A DNA stretch of 64,000 nucleotides from Pseudomonadota bacterium (lineage in GTDB: Bacteria; Desulfobacterota; Desulfobulbia; Desulfobulbales; SURF-16), in the NCBI GenBank assembly GCA_018816555.1, contig JAHIVT010000021.1:1-64000 (forward strand), read 5' to 3'. Positions 20,161 to 30,182 of this stretch are shown here, piece after piece. Both the position numbers and the translations under genes were made by a program. The notes under the pieces are model-generated. The model worked only from the letters and a program-made list of their open reading frames with translations, did not search any database and had not been told where the DNA came from. The number at the start of each line of letters is the position of its first letter. The stretch's first letter is position 1.

Positions 20161-22146
20161 ATGAAAGCAATCGTTCTTGCCTATCACAATATAGGCTGCG
20201 CCGGCATCAGGTCGCTGTTGGCCAATGGTTATGACATTCAGGCCGTGTTCACCCACCCTGATGATCCTAAAGAAAATCAATGGTTTGAATCGGTGGCCGA
20301 GCTTGCCGCTGAAAAAAACCTGACCGTCTTTGCCCCGGAAAACATCAACCATCCCCTGTGGGTGGAACGATTCAAGGAATTCCAGCCTGACATCATTTTC
20401 TCCTTTTATTACCGCAACATGGTCGGGCCGGCTATCCTGTCCATCCCCAAGGCGGGCTGCCTGAATCTGCACGGCTCCCTGCTGCCCCGCTACCGTGGCC
20501 GCTGCCCGGTCAACTGGGCGCTCATACATGGTGAAAAAGAGACCGGCGTTACCTTGCATTACATGACCCCCAAACCTGACGACGGCGATATCGTCGGCCA
20601 GAAAAAGGTCGACATCAGCACGGATGACACCGCCCTCACCCTGCACAGCAAAATGACGGTTGCCGCAATCTCGCTGCTGAACGAGGTGCTGCCCGCCGTC
20701 AAGGAAGGCAATGCCTCGCGTACCCCCCAGGATCACCAACTTGCCAACTACTTCGGCGGCAGGAAGCCTTCTGACGGCGAGATTGACTGGGACAAGCAGG
20801 CCACGGAAGTCCATAACCTGGTGCGGGCCGTGACCCGGCCCTATCCAGGCGCCTTCAGCTATCTGCGCAACCGTAAATGCTTCTTCTGGTCGGTGCTGCC
20901 TGTGGAAAACAACGATGATGTCATTCCCGGTACGGTCATATCCAGTGATCCTCTTGTGGTGCGCTGCGCTGGTGGGGCGATCCAGGTACAGGCCGGACAG
21001 AGCGAGGGCGGTGTTTATGTCAGCGGCGCCCAGCTTGCCGCCGAGTTGAACCTGGTTCCCGGTCTGCGTTTCAGCAGAAAAATCGCCAGCGAGATCGAGC
21101 TCAAACGCAAAAAAACCGTGCTCATCCTCGGTGTTGACGGCTTTATCGGCAACCACCTGAGTGAACATCTGCTGGACAGCGGCAAATACGAGGTGCACGG
21201 TATGGATCTCGGTTCATCGTCCATCAAGAGACTGCTCAGCCGTCCCGGTTTCCACTTCAGTGAAGGTGATATTTCCATTCATCGGGAGTGGATCGAGTAC
21301 CATGTGCGCAAATGCGACATCGTCCTGCCCCTGGTGGCCATTGCCACCCCGGCCGAATATGTCCGCAATCCCCTGCGTGTTTTTGAGCTGGATTTTGAGG
21401 AGAACCTGCGCATCGTCCGCTACTGCCACAAATACAACAAACGCATCCTCTTCCCCTCCACCTCGGAGGTCTACGGTATGTCCCAGGACCCGGAGTTCAA
21501 TGAGGAAACCAGCAACTTCGTCCTGGGCCCCATTCACAAACAGCGTTGGATTTACTCCTGCAGCAAACAGATGCTGGACCGCGTCATCTGGGCCTACGGC
21601 GCCACAAAGGGGCTGCAGTTCACCCTGTTCAGGCCCTTCAACTGGGTCGGACCCCGGCTGGACAGTCTGATGTCCGCCCGCATCGGCAGCTCCAGGGTCA
21701 TCACCCAGCTGATCCTCAACCTGGTTGAAGGCACGCCCATCAGACTGGTGGATGGCGGCAGCCAGCGCCGCTGTTTCACCGATGTGAAGGACGGGGTTGA
21801 ATGCCTGTTCCGCATCATAGAGAACAAAGACAACTGCTGCGACTCCAAGATATTCAATATCGGCAACCCGACCAACGAGGCCAGCATCAGCGAACTGGCC
21901 AATATTCTGGTGGAGAAATTCGAGAAACATCCCCTGCGCTCCAAATTCCCGCCTTTTGCCGGCATCCGTTCCATCGAGGCACGGGCCTTCTACGGCTCAG
22001 GCTACGAGGATGTTCAGCACCGCCGTCCGTCAATCCGCCAGGCAAACCGCCTGTTGGGCTGGCAGCCCACAGTGCCTCTGGAACAGTCCATTGAAGAAAC
22101 CCTGGATTATTTTCTGAGCCACGAAACCGGACAGAGCGGCCTGTGA
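20161..22146 (+). CDS. arnA: Bifunctional UDP-Ara4N formyltransferase / UDP-GlcA decarboxylase
   Basis: N-terminal formyltransferase ([24 protein letters not shown]) fused to NAD epimerase-like domain ([19 protein letters not shown]). Confidence 0.92.
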   Translation: MKAIVLAYHNIGCAGIRSLLANGYDIQAVFTHPDDPKENQWFESVAELAAEKNLTVFAPENINHPLWVERFKEFQPDIIFSFYYRNMVGPAILSIPKAGCLNLHGSLLPRYRGRCPVNWALIHGEKETGVTLHYMTPKPDDGDIVGQKKVDISTDDTALTLHSKMTVAAISLLNEVLPAVKEGNASRTPQDHQLANYFGGRKPSDGEIDWDKQATEVHNLVRAVTRPYPGAFSYLRNRKCFFWSVLPVENNDDVIPGTVISSDPLVVRCAGGAIQVQAGQSEGGVYVSGAQLAAELNLVPGLRFSRKIASEIELKRKKTVLILGVDGFIGNHLSEHLLDSGKYEVHGMDLGSSSIKRLLSRPGFHFSEGDISIHREWIEYHVRKCDIVLPLVAIATPAEYVRNPLRVFELDFEENLRIVRYCHKYNKRILFPSTSEVYGMSQDPEFNEETSNFVLGPIHKQRWIYSCSKQMLDRVIWAYGATKGLQFTLFRPFNWVGPRLDSLMSARIGSSRVITQLILNLVEGTPIRLVDGGSQRRCFTDVKDGVECLFRIIENKDNCCDSKIFNIGNPTNEASISELANILVEKFEKHPLRSKFPPFAGIRSIEARAFYGSGYEDVQHRRPSIRQANRLLGWQPTVPLEQSIEETLDYFLSHETGQSGL

Positions 22147-23048
22147 TTGTAAAAGACACCCGCGCAGGGCTTCGCATAGATGTGGATACCCTGCGCGGTA
22201 CCAAAATAGGCGTCCCGGGTCTGCTTTCCACCCTGGAGCGTCATGGCATCAAGGCCACCTTTTTTTTCTCCGTGGGACCGGACAACATGGGCCGCCATCT
22301 GTGGCGGCTCCTGCGCCCCACCTTTCTGCTCAAGATGCTGCGCAGCAAGGCGGCAAGTCTTTACGGCTGGGATATCCTCTTTAAGGGAACCTTGTGGCCC
22401 GGTCCTCTGATCGGCAGAAATGCGGCGGCGGAGATCCGCCAGGCCGCTGCAGCAGGCCATGAAATCGGACTGCACGCCTGGGACCATCATCGCTGGCAGA
22501 CTAAGATAGCCGACCTTTCCCAGCAGGAGGTGCAGCAGGATATCAAACTCGGCATGCATCTGCTGGCGGAAATCATTGAAAGACCGGTGGATTGCAGTGC
22601 AGCGCCCGCCTGGCGCATTACCACTGCTGCGCTGAAAGCCCGGGCAAGCTTGCCCGGCCGTTATCACTCCGACTGCCGGGGCCACTCAATCTTTTATCCG
22701 CTGACTGATGGAGGCCCTCTCAGCCAGCCACAGATCCCGGCAACACTGCCCACCTATGATGAGCTGATCGGCAAAAACGGTATCGATGCAAAAAATTACA
22801 ATAACCATTTGCTCAGCCTGTTCAGACCAGACAAGCTCAATGTTCTCACCATCCACGCCGAGGCGGAAGGGGGAGCGTGCCGTGCCATGTTTGCCGATTT
22901 TCTTGACAAGGCGCAGGAGCAAAACATAGACTTTCACCCATTAGGCGACCTGCTGGGCAGTTGCCCAAAAATCGCTGAAGATAAAATCATCACTTCCAAC
23001 ATCAACGGACGTGAGGGTTGGATATCCTGCCAGGAGACATCCGACTGA
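22143..23048 (+). CDS. arnD: ArnD-type polysaccharide deacetylase family deformylase (GTG start)
   Basis: [51 protein letters not shown]; 4-nt overlap with arnA. Confidence 0.9.
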   Translation: MIVKDTRAGLRIDVDTLRGTKIGVPGLLSTLERHGIKATFFFSVGPDNMGRHLWRLLRPTFLLKMLRSKAASLYGWDILFKGTLWPGPLIGRNAAAEIRQAAAAGHEIGLHAWDHHRWQTKIADLSQQEVQQDIKLGMHLLAEIIERPVDCSAAPAWRITTAALKARASLPGRYHSDCRGHSIFYPLTDGGPLSQPQIPATLPTYDELIGKNGIDAKNYNNHLLSLFRPDKLNVLTIHAEAEGGACRAMFADFLDKAQEQNIDFHPLGDLLGSCPKIAEDKIITSNINGREGWISCQETSD

Positions 23049-23049
23049 C

Positions 23050-24765
23050 ATGGCAGATACCCAAAGACTTGCGTTTACAGACAAGCCGTTTTTCCCTCTG
23101 TATCTTGCCTCAGGAACCCTCCTTGCCTATATCTGGGCAACGCCCCTGCGTGATCTCTTTGGTCTTGAAGCAAGAAACGGGCTTTTTGTTAAAATCATGG
23201 TCACCGACGGACCGAGCCTCATCCCGACGGTCATGGGCACACCTTACTCTGATTACCCGCCCCTTTACTTCTGGTTCTCCTGGCTTTTCTCACTGCCGGC
23301 TGGTCATGTGACGACGCTTTCCGCGGTGTTGCCCAGCGCTCTTGCCGCCGCTGCCATGGTCGCTATCACCTTCATGCTGGCAAGAAAAATCAGTGTGCCG
23401 GTGGCGCTCATTGCCGCTCTCGCGCTGGCCACATGCCCTGATTACTGGTTAAAGGCCGGGCGGGCCACTCTTGATATGCTGCTGGCCCTCTGGGTGACTC
23501 TTGCCGTTTTCTTTCTGTATCTCCGCCATAGCAGACCTGCTGCAGGTACTGGGAAACTAACGGAAATCGCGGCCTTTGTCATGATACTGCTTGCCTTCTT
23601 CACCAAGGGACCCGTAGGATTGGTGCTGCCGGTGGGTATATGGTCTACTTTCCTGCTCTGTGAAAAAAAATGGCGTACACTGCTCTCTTTTACCGTGAAA
23701 TCTTTTCTGCTGGCAGCATTCGGCATCGGCATTGAACTGTTATTCCTCTGGAATTCAGGCGGCAGTGAGCTGATCCAAAAAGTATTTTCAGCACAGCTTG
23801 CCGGCAGGGTGGGAGTTGGAGCTAATGGACCGGTTTATTATTATCTTCTCTATCTTCTGTCCGGCGCTGCCCCATGGTGGATTCCGGCCTGTTTCGGCTT
23901 TTTCCTGGCCGTTAGGCAGGGTGCCGCGGGCGTTAATGTCAGAACCTTCATGTCTAATTTTTTCCCCCATGAAATCATGCGGCTGGCAGCGTGCTGGTTT
24001 TTCTTTGTCTTTGTTCTGTTTACTGCAGCCTCAACAAGGCACAGCCGCTACCTGCTGCCTCTTTTTCCCGCCCTTTTTCTGCTCATCGGCAGAGGAATAG
24101 AGCTCTTCTGGGAGCAAATGAGCCTGCCTCGCAAACAGGGGACCGCAACATTTTTCAGATATTTTTTCTTCCTGATAGTTGCGGCAGGCACGGTAATGTA
24201 TGTGGCAGCGCCGCTGTCCTATCGGCCACCGATTCTGTTCTGGCTGGTGTGGTCTGCATGCTCCATTCTTATCTACGTTTTACTGACAAAAAAAACAGGA
24301 AAGAATTCGCAAGCCTTTGGTCTTGCCCTGCTCTGTGTCGGCTGCGCCATGGCTGCTGAGGCCATGCTGGTTGAGCCGTGGATCTCTTATCAGGAGTCGG
24401 GCCGCCTTTTTGTCCGGGAAACGGAGGCGAAAATTGATCAGACCATCCCCATTGTTTTCTACAAAATCAGCCCCGACGGTGATGGCATCAAATATGCCTT
24501 GCACAGCAGCAGACGCTCCGAGACCCTTTCCTTTACGGGAGATTCAGCGGAGATCAACAGGCTCCCCCTGCCTTTTGTCCTGGTTTCCTTTGCCAAATCA
24601 GAACAGGAACTGACAAAGTTTGGTAATGAAAAATCAATGGAGGAAATCGCCCAGGGCCTTCTGCACAAAAAAATAATAAAATCCTGGCTGATCCGGGACA
24701 TGAAACAGGACATCCCACAGGGCGAGACGCTGAGCGGTCTTCCCGCCACGGTTAATGGGATTTAA
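23050..24765 (+). CDS. ArnT-like glycosyltransferase/PMT family membrane protein
   Basis: Multi-TM with SDYPPLYFWFSWLFSLPAG and long hydrophobic stretches; in arn operon. Confidence 0.7.
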   Translation: MADTQRLAFTDKPFFPLYLASGTLLAYIWATPLRDLFGLEARNGLFVKIMVTDGPSLIPTVMGTPYSDYPPLYFWFSWLFSLPAGHVTTLSAVLPSALAAAAMVAITFMLARKISVPVALIAALALATCPDYWLKAGRATLDMLLALWVTLAVFFLYLRHSRPAAGTGKLTEIAAFVMILLAFFTKGPVGLVLPVGIWSTFLLCEKKWRTLLSFTVKSFLLAAFGIGIELLFLWNSGGSELIQKVFSAQLAGRVGVGANGPVYYYLLYLLSGAAPWWIPACFGFFLAVRQGAAGVNVRTFMSNFFPHEIMRLAACWFFFVFVLFTAASTRHSRYLLPLFPALFLLIGRGIELFWEQMSLPRKQGTATFFRYFFFLIVAAGTVMYVAAPLSYRPPILFWLVWSACSILIYVLLTKKTGKNSQAFGLALLCVGCAMAAEAMLVEPWISYQESGRLFVRETEAKIDQTIPIVFYKISPDGDGIKYALHSSRRSETLSFTGDSAEINRLPLPFVLVSFAKSEQELTKFGNEKSMEEIAQGLLHKKIIKSWLIRDMKQDIPQGETLSGLPATVNGI

Positions 24766-24768
24766 TTA

Positions 24769-26457
24769 ATGTCAGCTGCAAGAAAATATAGTTTTATCGT
24801 GCTGTTTCTCGTTCTGGCTCTCTACATTGCGCCTCTCGGCGTCCGTCCCATGTTCGTGCCGGACGAATCACGCTATGCCGAGGTGCCGCGGGAGATGATA
24901 GCGAGCGGCGACTGGGTTTCCCCCCATCTCAACGGGTTGCGTTACTTTGAAAAACCGGCTCTCGGCTATTGGGCCACTGCCGCCTCCATCATGGTGTTCG
25001 GGGAAAACAATTTTGCCATCCGCCTGCCGTCTGCCCTGTCGGTTGCCCTAACCGCCTTTATTATCCTCGGCATTGCCGCTTGCGAAGCAAAAAAAGATGA
25101 GACCACCGCTCCACTTGCCGCCCTTATCTTTCTTACCTCGTTGGAGGTATATGCGGTAGGTACCTTCTGCGTCCTGGACAGCCTTCTCTCCTTTTTTCTC
25201 ACCGGCACCATGGCCGCTTTCTATCTGGCCAGCACAGCCACGCCCGGTTCGCGGCAGGAAAAAAAATACCTGATATTTTCCGGCATCTTCTGCGGTCTGG
25301 CCTTCCTGACCAAAGGATTTCTCGCCTTTGCCGTGCCGATTCTGGCCATTGTTCCTTTTCTGCTGAGCCAGCGCCGCTTTGCCGATATTTTCCGAATGGC
25401 GTGGCTGCCACTGCTGACCGCCCTGTTGGTGGCGCTGCCCTGGAGTGTGCTCATTCATCTGCGTGAACCGCAGTTCTGGCATTACTTTTTCTGGAACGAA
25501 CATGTCCAGCGTTTTCTGGCTGAAAATGCCCAGCACAAAAAACCGTTCTGGTATTTTTTCCTCAGTGCGCCGCCCATGTTTCTACCCTGGATCTTACTTG
25601 TTCCGACAGCTGTTACCGGTCTGTTCAGCTATACAAGTACCAATGGGACAGGTAAACGCGACATTTCTCCCCTGGTCAGCTTCTGCATCTGCTGGTTTGT
25701 TTTTCCTTTTCTTTTTTTCTCCGTATCAAACGGTAAACTGCTGACCTATATCCTTCCCTGTTTTCCGCCCTTTGCCATTCTCCTGAGCCTCGGCCTGCAC
25801 AGGATACTCAGCAAAGGGCGCTTCCGCAGCTTTCAGCTTGGCGCTATTAGCGCAGTTCTGCTCTACGGAGCGCTGCTTGTCGCTATCATCGCTTTATTGT
25901 TCGCCACCCACTTTTTCGGTTTCACCATCGCTCTGCCGGAAAACAGAATCTGGAAATGGCTCATGGCAGCCAACGGCCTTTTCGTGATGGTCCTGTTTTT
26001 CATTGCTGCTGTCCGCAGCCGCAAGGCAAGCCGCAAGATTCTTCTCTTCGGCCTGGCGCCGGTACTCATTCTCTTTCTTGCCAATTTTATCATGCCTGAC
26101 CTGACCCTTGAATCAAAGGCCCCTGTCCTGCTGCTCAAACGCCATGAAAAAGACGTGACACCGGCGTCAATTATTTTCTCCGGAGAAAAAACCGTGCAGG
26201 CAGCCTGCTGGTATTACAAGAGAAACGATATTTATATGGTGGAATCCGCCGGTGAATTGGCATATGGATTAGAACATGATCAATCCGTTTCACGGCTTCT
26301 TGATGTGCAAGAGGTAAGCCGGCTTATTGCCCAAAACCCCGGCAGGTGTGTGCTTATTGCCAGTGTGAAACATTACGAGAACTGGGAAAAATTTCTTCCT
26401 GCCCCCAGCCTGCTGGACAATAGCGGCGCAAAAGGGTATGTTTTTGTCAAATATTGA
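24769..26457 (+). CDS. arnT: L-Ara4N lipid A transferase (ArnT-like)
   Basis: MFVPDESRYAEVPREMIASGDWVSPHLNGLRYFEKPALGYW signature. Confidence 0.85.
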   Translation: MSAARKYSFIVLFLVLALYIAPLGVRPMFVPDESRYAEVPREMIASGDWVSPHLNGLRYFEKPALGYWATAASIMVFGENNFAIRLPSALSVALTAFIILGIAACEAKKDETTAPLAALIFLTSLEVYAVGTFCVLDSLLSFFLTGTMAAFYLASTATPGSRQEKKYLIFSGIFCGLAFLTKGFLAFAVPILAIVPFLLSQRRFADIFRMAWLPLLTALLVALPWSVLIHLREPQFWHYFFWNEHVQRFLAENAQHKKPFWYFFLSAPPMFLPWILLVPTAVTGLFSYTSTNGTGKRDISPLVSFCICWFVFPFLFFSVSNGKLLTYILPCFPPFAILLSLGLHRILSKGRFRSFQLGAISAVLLYGALLVAIIALLFATHFFGFTIALPENRIWKWLMAANGLFVMVLFFIAAVRSRKASRKILLFGLAPVLILFLANFIMPDLTLESKAPVLLLKRHEKDVTPASIIFSGEKTVQAACWYYKRNDIYMVESAGELAYGLEHDQSVSRLLDVQEVSRLIAQNPGRCVLIASVKHYENWEKFLPAPSLLDNSGAKGYVFVKY

Positions 26458-26584
26458 TGCAATATGTCGGCTGTCTTGACTGATATTTTTTATCATGTCA
26501 GTATATTCATTATTCCCAACTCCTAAAGGCAAGCCTAACCCGGCTTCCCGTAAAAATGAAATTATTCACTTCAAACAGACTGCA

Positions 26585-26956
26585 ATGAACAAATATCTTC
26601 CACTAATCCTTGCCGGCGTTCTGCTCAATGCCCTTGCCCAGCTTGCCCTCAAACAGGGCATGCGCACCATCGGTCACTTTGCCTTTCGCCTGGAAAACGC
26701 GCCCCAGATTCTCCTGGCCGTTGCCTCAAGCCCCTTTGTCCTCGCGGGTCTCACCTGCTATGTGGTCAGCGTGGTGATCTGGCTGCTGGTTCTCTCCCGC
26801 GTCGAGGTCAGTTATGCATATCCCCTGCTTTCAGTCGGTTATATTGTTACCGCCCTGGCCGGTCAGTTCTTTTTCAATGAAAGCCTCGGGCTTACCCGCT
26901 GGTCCGGCATTGTGGTGATCTGCCTGGGAGTCTGGTTGATTACCCGTACCGCCTAA
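26585..26956 (+). CDS. SMR/EmrE-like protein, likely ArnE-type flippase subunit
   Basis: Four TM small protein, LNALAQLALKQGM and VSYAYPLLSVGYI. Confidence 0.78.
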   Translation: MNKYLPLILAGVLLNALAQLALKQGMRTIGHFAFRLENAPQILLAVASSPFVLAGLTCYVVSVVIWLLVLSRVEVSYAYPLLSVGYIVTALAGQFFFNESLGLTRWSGIVVICLGVWLITRTA

Positions 26957-26982
26957 CCGCTTAAAACCTGAAGGAGGCCACC

Positions 26983-27663
26983 ATGAAAATCCTCATAGTT
27001 GATGATGAGGAAGAACTGCGGCAAAGGCTGCGCCAGGCCCTGATTCATGAGCATTATATGGTGGATACGGCGGAAAACGGTGAAGAGGCCCTGGATAAAA
27101 TCGTGGATGATGACAGTTTTGATCTGATCATCCTGGACATCATGATGCCGGGACGGGATGGCCTGAGCGTCTTGAAAGAGTTACGGAAAGAAGGCATCAA
27201 CACGCCGGTGCTCATGCTGACCGCCCTGGGCGATCTTGATAATCGAGTACGCGGACTGGACCAGGGCGCTGACGATTATCTGGCCAAACCCTTTTCCATG
27301 TCCGAACTGCTGGCCCGGCTCCGCGCCATGCTGAGACGGGGCAGGGGGAAAAATCCGCTGCTTACCTGCGGTGCCGTCAGTCTCAATACGGTTAACCGTT
27401 CCGTTACCCTGGACGATATGCCCATAACGCTCACGGTCAAGGAATTCGCCATGCTCGAATTCCTGCTCTACAACAAAGGAAGAGTGGTTTCCCGATTCAG
27501 TCTGGCCGAGCATGTCTGGGGCGATAATTTTGATCCCTTTACCATGTCCAATTTTATCGATGTCCACATGAAAAATCTCCGCCAGAAAATCAAAAAAGAC
27601 GACAGGGATTCTATTATCCGCACCATCCGCGGTACCGGATATATCATTGACGACGGGCCATGA
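26983..27663 (+). CDS. OmpR-family response regulator
   Basis: REC (DLIILDIMMPGRDGLSVL) plus winged helix (GRVVSRFSLAEHVWG...IIRTIRGTGYII). Confidence 0.92.
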   Translation: MKILIVDDEEELRQRLRQALIHEHYMVDTAENGEEALDKIVDDDSFDLIILDIMMPGRDGLSVLKELRKEGINTPVLMLTALGDLDNRVRGLDQGADDYLAKPFSMSELLARLRAMLRRGRGKNPLLTCGAVSLNTVNRSVTLDDMPITLTVKEFAMLEFLLYNKGRVVSRFSLAEHVWGDNFDPFTMSNFIDVHMKNLRQKIKKDDRDSIIRTIRGTGYIIDDGP

Positions 27664-29057
27664 AAATTCGCCAGAAAATCACCCTGTGGATTGCCGCCAC
27701 GACCCTCATCGCTGCTGTTTCCTTCTCATCATTTGTCTTTCTGGAAATGATCGAGCAGCCCTATTATCTCATTGACTCGGAACTGAAACATATGGCGGAG
27801 GCCCTGCTCGGACAATTCCAGCACAACCCCGGTGAACCGCTGACTGTTGATGAAAAATCCCTGCCCTACCCTACGGACAAGTACTGGATCAGACTCATGG
27901 ACAGCAAAAGCGCAATCCTCTTCGCCTCTGCCCTGACCCGTTACACCGACATCCCTCTTTTACCATCGAAAAAAACCTACAATGTGGAAAGATTAATCCC
28001 CAGAGAGCAGATTCAGCTCGATCAGGATGACCATGATCAGGTGGCTTTCCGGGTCCGCGTGGTCACCGCCACGGTCAACAACGCCGCCTATACCATGGTG
28101 ATCGCCAAGCCCATTGAAGAACTTGAAGAGGAAATGCTCCAGTTGTTGCATGAACTGGGCGCCATTCTGATAACCTGTTTTATTCTCGGTTTGCTGTTCA
28201 GTTACAACCTTGCCGGCCGGATTCTGCAACCCATCGTCAGCATCAATCGACTTGTCAGAGAAATTAATGAAAAATCGCTGGATAAGCGTATTCCACTGGG
28301 TAAGAGCAAAGATGAACTCTACACCCTGTCCGTTTCCCTGAACCAGATGTTTGACCGCCTGCAGAACTCATTTGCCAGACAGAAAGATTTTATTGCCAGC
28401 GCGTCCCATGAATTGAAAAGCCCCATCGCCCTGCTGTTGCTTTCCCAGGAAGAAATGCTGCAGTCGCCGGATCTGCCCGACAATGTGCGGGATGACCTGG
28501 AGAGTCAGCATAACAGTCTACAGCGCATGACCAGACTGATCCGCAATCTTCTTGACCTGTCAGGTCTGGAGCAGCAGACTGCCTTAGACCGGGAGCAGGT
28601 CAATCTGACGGAACTGACGGAACAGGTGCTGGAAGATTATCGGGAGGTGCTGGCTGCCTCGCTCATTTCCCTGGAAACCAACCTTGACGCGGAACTTTAT
28701 GTCCAGGGGGATCAGGAAAAACTGCGCCGTCTGCTGATCAACCTGATTGATAACGCCATTCGCTACAACAGAAAAACCGATGGACGACTGCGCATTGAAG
28801 GGCAGAAAGAATTGCACGCCGTGCATCTGTCAGTGTCAAACACGGGGCCGTATGTTGTTCAGGAGGATATCAGCCGGATTTTCGAACAGTTCTACCGGGT
28901 GGAGAAATCACGATCAACTCAGTTCGGCGGCTCAGGGCTCGGCCTGGCCATTGCCAAACGAATTATTGAACTGCATGGTGGAGAGATCTGCTTTAGCAGC
29001 AGAGAGGACGGCTGGAATACGATAACCGTGAAACTGCCGGGGGAGGAGAGCGTTTGA
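27660..29057 (+). CDS. Sensor histidine kinase (HAMP, HisKA, HATPase)
   Basis: SASHELKSPIALLLLSQEEM H-box, N and G boxes. Confidence 0.92.
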   Translation: MKIRQKITLWIAATTLIAAVSFSSFVFLEMIEQPYYLIDSELKHMAEALLGQFQHNPGEPLTVDEKSLPYPTDKYWIRLMDSKSAILFASALTRYTDIPLLPSKKTYNVERLIPREQIQLDQDDHDQVAFRVRVVTATVNNAAYTMVIAKPIEELEEEMLQLLHELGAILITCFILGLLFSYNLAGRILQPIVSINRLVREINEKSLDKRIPLGKSKDELYTLSVSLNQMFDRLQNSFARQKDFIASASHELKSPIALLLLSQEEMLQSPDLPDNVRDDLESQHNSLQRMTRLIRNLLDLSGLEQQTALDREQVNLTELTEQVLEDYREVLAASLISLETNLDAELYVQGDQEKLRRLLINLIDNAIRYNRKTDGRLRIEGQKELHAVHLSVSNTGPYVVQEDISRIFEQFYRVEKSRSTQFGGSGLGLAIAKRIIELHGGEICFSSREDGWNTITVKLPGEESV

Positions 29058-29153
29058 ACGTTCCAGCGTTCAAGCGTTCCAGCGTTGAAACGTTCCAGCG
29101 TTTAAGCGTTTGAGCGTTTGAGCGTTCCAGCGTTTGAGCGCTCGATCGTTCGA
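29050..29153. repeat. Octamer tandem array, consensus GCGTTYVA, about 13 units
   Basis: gcgtttga acgttcca gcgttcaa gcgttcca gcgttgaa acgttcca gcgtttaa gcgtttga gcgtttga gcgttcca gcgtttga gcgctcga tcgttcga. Confidence 0.9.
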
Positions 29154-29156
29154 GCA

Positions 29157-30077
29157 TCAACACCCCCCGACATCAAGCATGACCCTGTTTTTGCCCTCGC
29201 TCTTGGCCCGGTAGAGGGCCTTGTCCACCCGGTCAATCATGCAGGCCGCGTTTTCCGGCCAGGTCAGTGTTTCATCACGCCTGCAGCAGACCAGACCGAT
29301 ACTGAGCGTCGTACCGGAAAAACCGGCCTGCTGGAAACTGTGCAGCACCCTTTCCATGATTTTCACCGCCTGTTCTTCACTGGTCTGGGTGAGAATCGCC
29401 GCAAACTCATCGCCGCCGTACCGGAAGGTGAAATCCACATTGTGCCGGGTGCAGTCATTTAAAATCATGCCCACGGCACTCAACACCCTATCTCCGGCAG
29501 GATGGCCATAGGTATCATTGTATCCCTTGAAATTATCCACATCGATCAAAGCCAGATAAACCTGAAAATCCTGGCGATGGGCGCGCTGCACCTCCTCTGC
29601 CAGTTTGATGTCAAAGGAACGCCGATTATACAGACCGGTAAGGGAATCGCACAGGGAAAGCTTTTCGAGCTTCCTGATCATACTCCGTTCCCGCTCCGCC
29701 CGGTTCAGCTTCGCCTCCAGCTCATCACGCTCAAAGGGTTTCTTGATGAAATCTATGGCCCCGGACCTTATTACCTCGGCATAACCGGCCTTTTCCGTAT
29801 AACCGGTGGCCACGATGACATCAGTATTGGGGTAGTTCTCCTTGATATAGGCAAGGAGTTGCAAGCCACCCATTTCAGGCATCACCACATCGGTTACAAC
29901 AATGTCAATGGCATCTTCCTTGAGTTTCTCGATGGCCTCAAGTCCGTTGGCGGCAGTGAAACACTGATAACCGAACGATTCCACCAGCAGACCCAAGGCC
30001 TCAAGCACAAGTGGATCATCATCCACCACAAGAATTTTTACAGTATGGTTATCGGTAAATTTCATTCCGAATTTCAT
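29157..30077 (-). CDS. Response regulator with GGDEF domain (REC-diguanylate cyclase)
   Basis: REC domain, RYGGDEFAAIL. Confidence 0.93.
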   Translation of the reverse strand: MKFGMKFTDNHTVKILVVDDDPLVLEALGLLVESFGYQCFTAANGLEAIEKLKEDAIDIVVTDVVMPEMGGLQLLAYIKENYPNTDVIVATGYTEKAGYAEVIRSGAIDFIKKPFERDELEAKLNRAERERSMIRKLEKLSLCDSLTGLYNRRSFDIKLAEEVQRAHRQDFQVYLALIDVDNFKGYNDTYGHPAGDRVLSAVGMILNDCTRHNVDFTFRYGGDEFAAILTQTSEEQAVKIMERVLHSFQQAGFSGTTLSIGLVCCRRDETLTWPENAACMIDRVDKALYRAKSEGKNRVMLDVGGC

Positions 30078-30182
30078 CCCATCGATGCGCCGGTTATATT
30101 TGTTCGTCTCTATTTGTCCTTTCCAGTTTTTACTATTCTAGCACATCTCATTTTCAGGAGAAATCAATTTGTTGGCAGTTTG

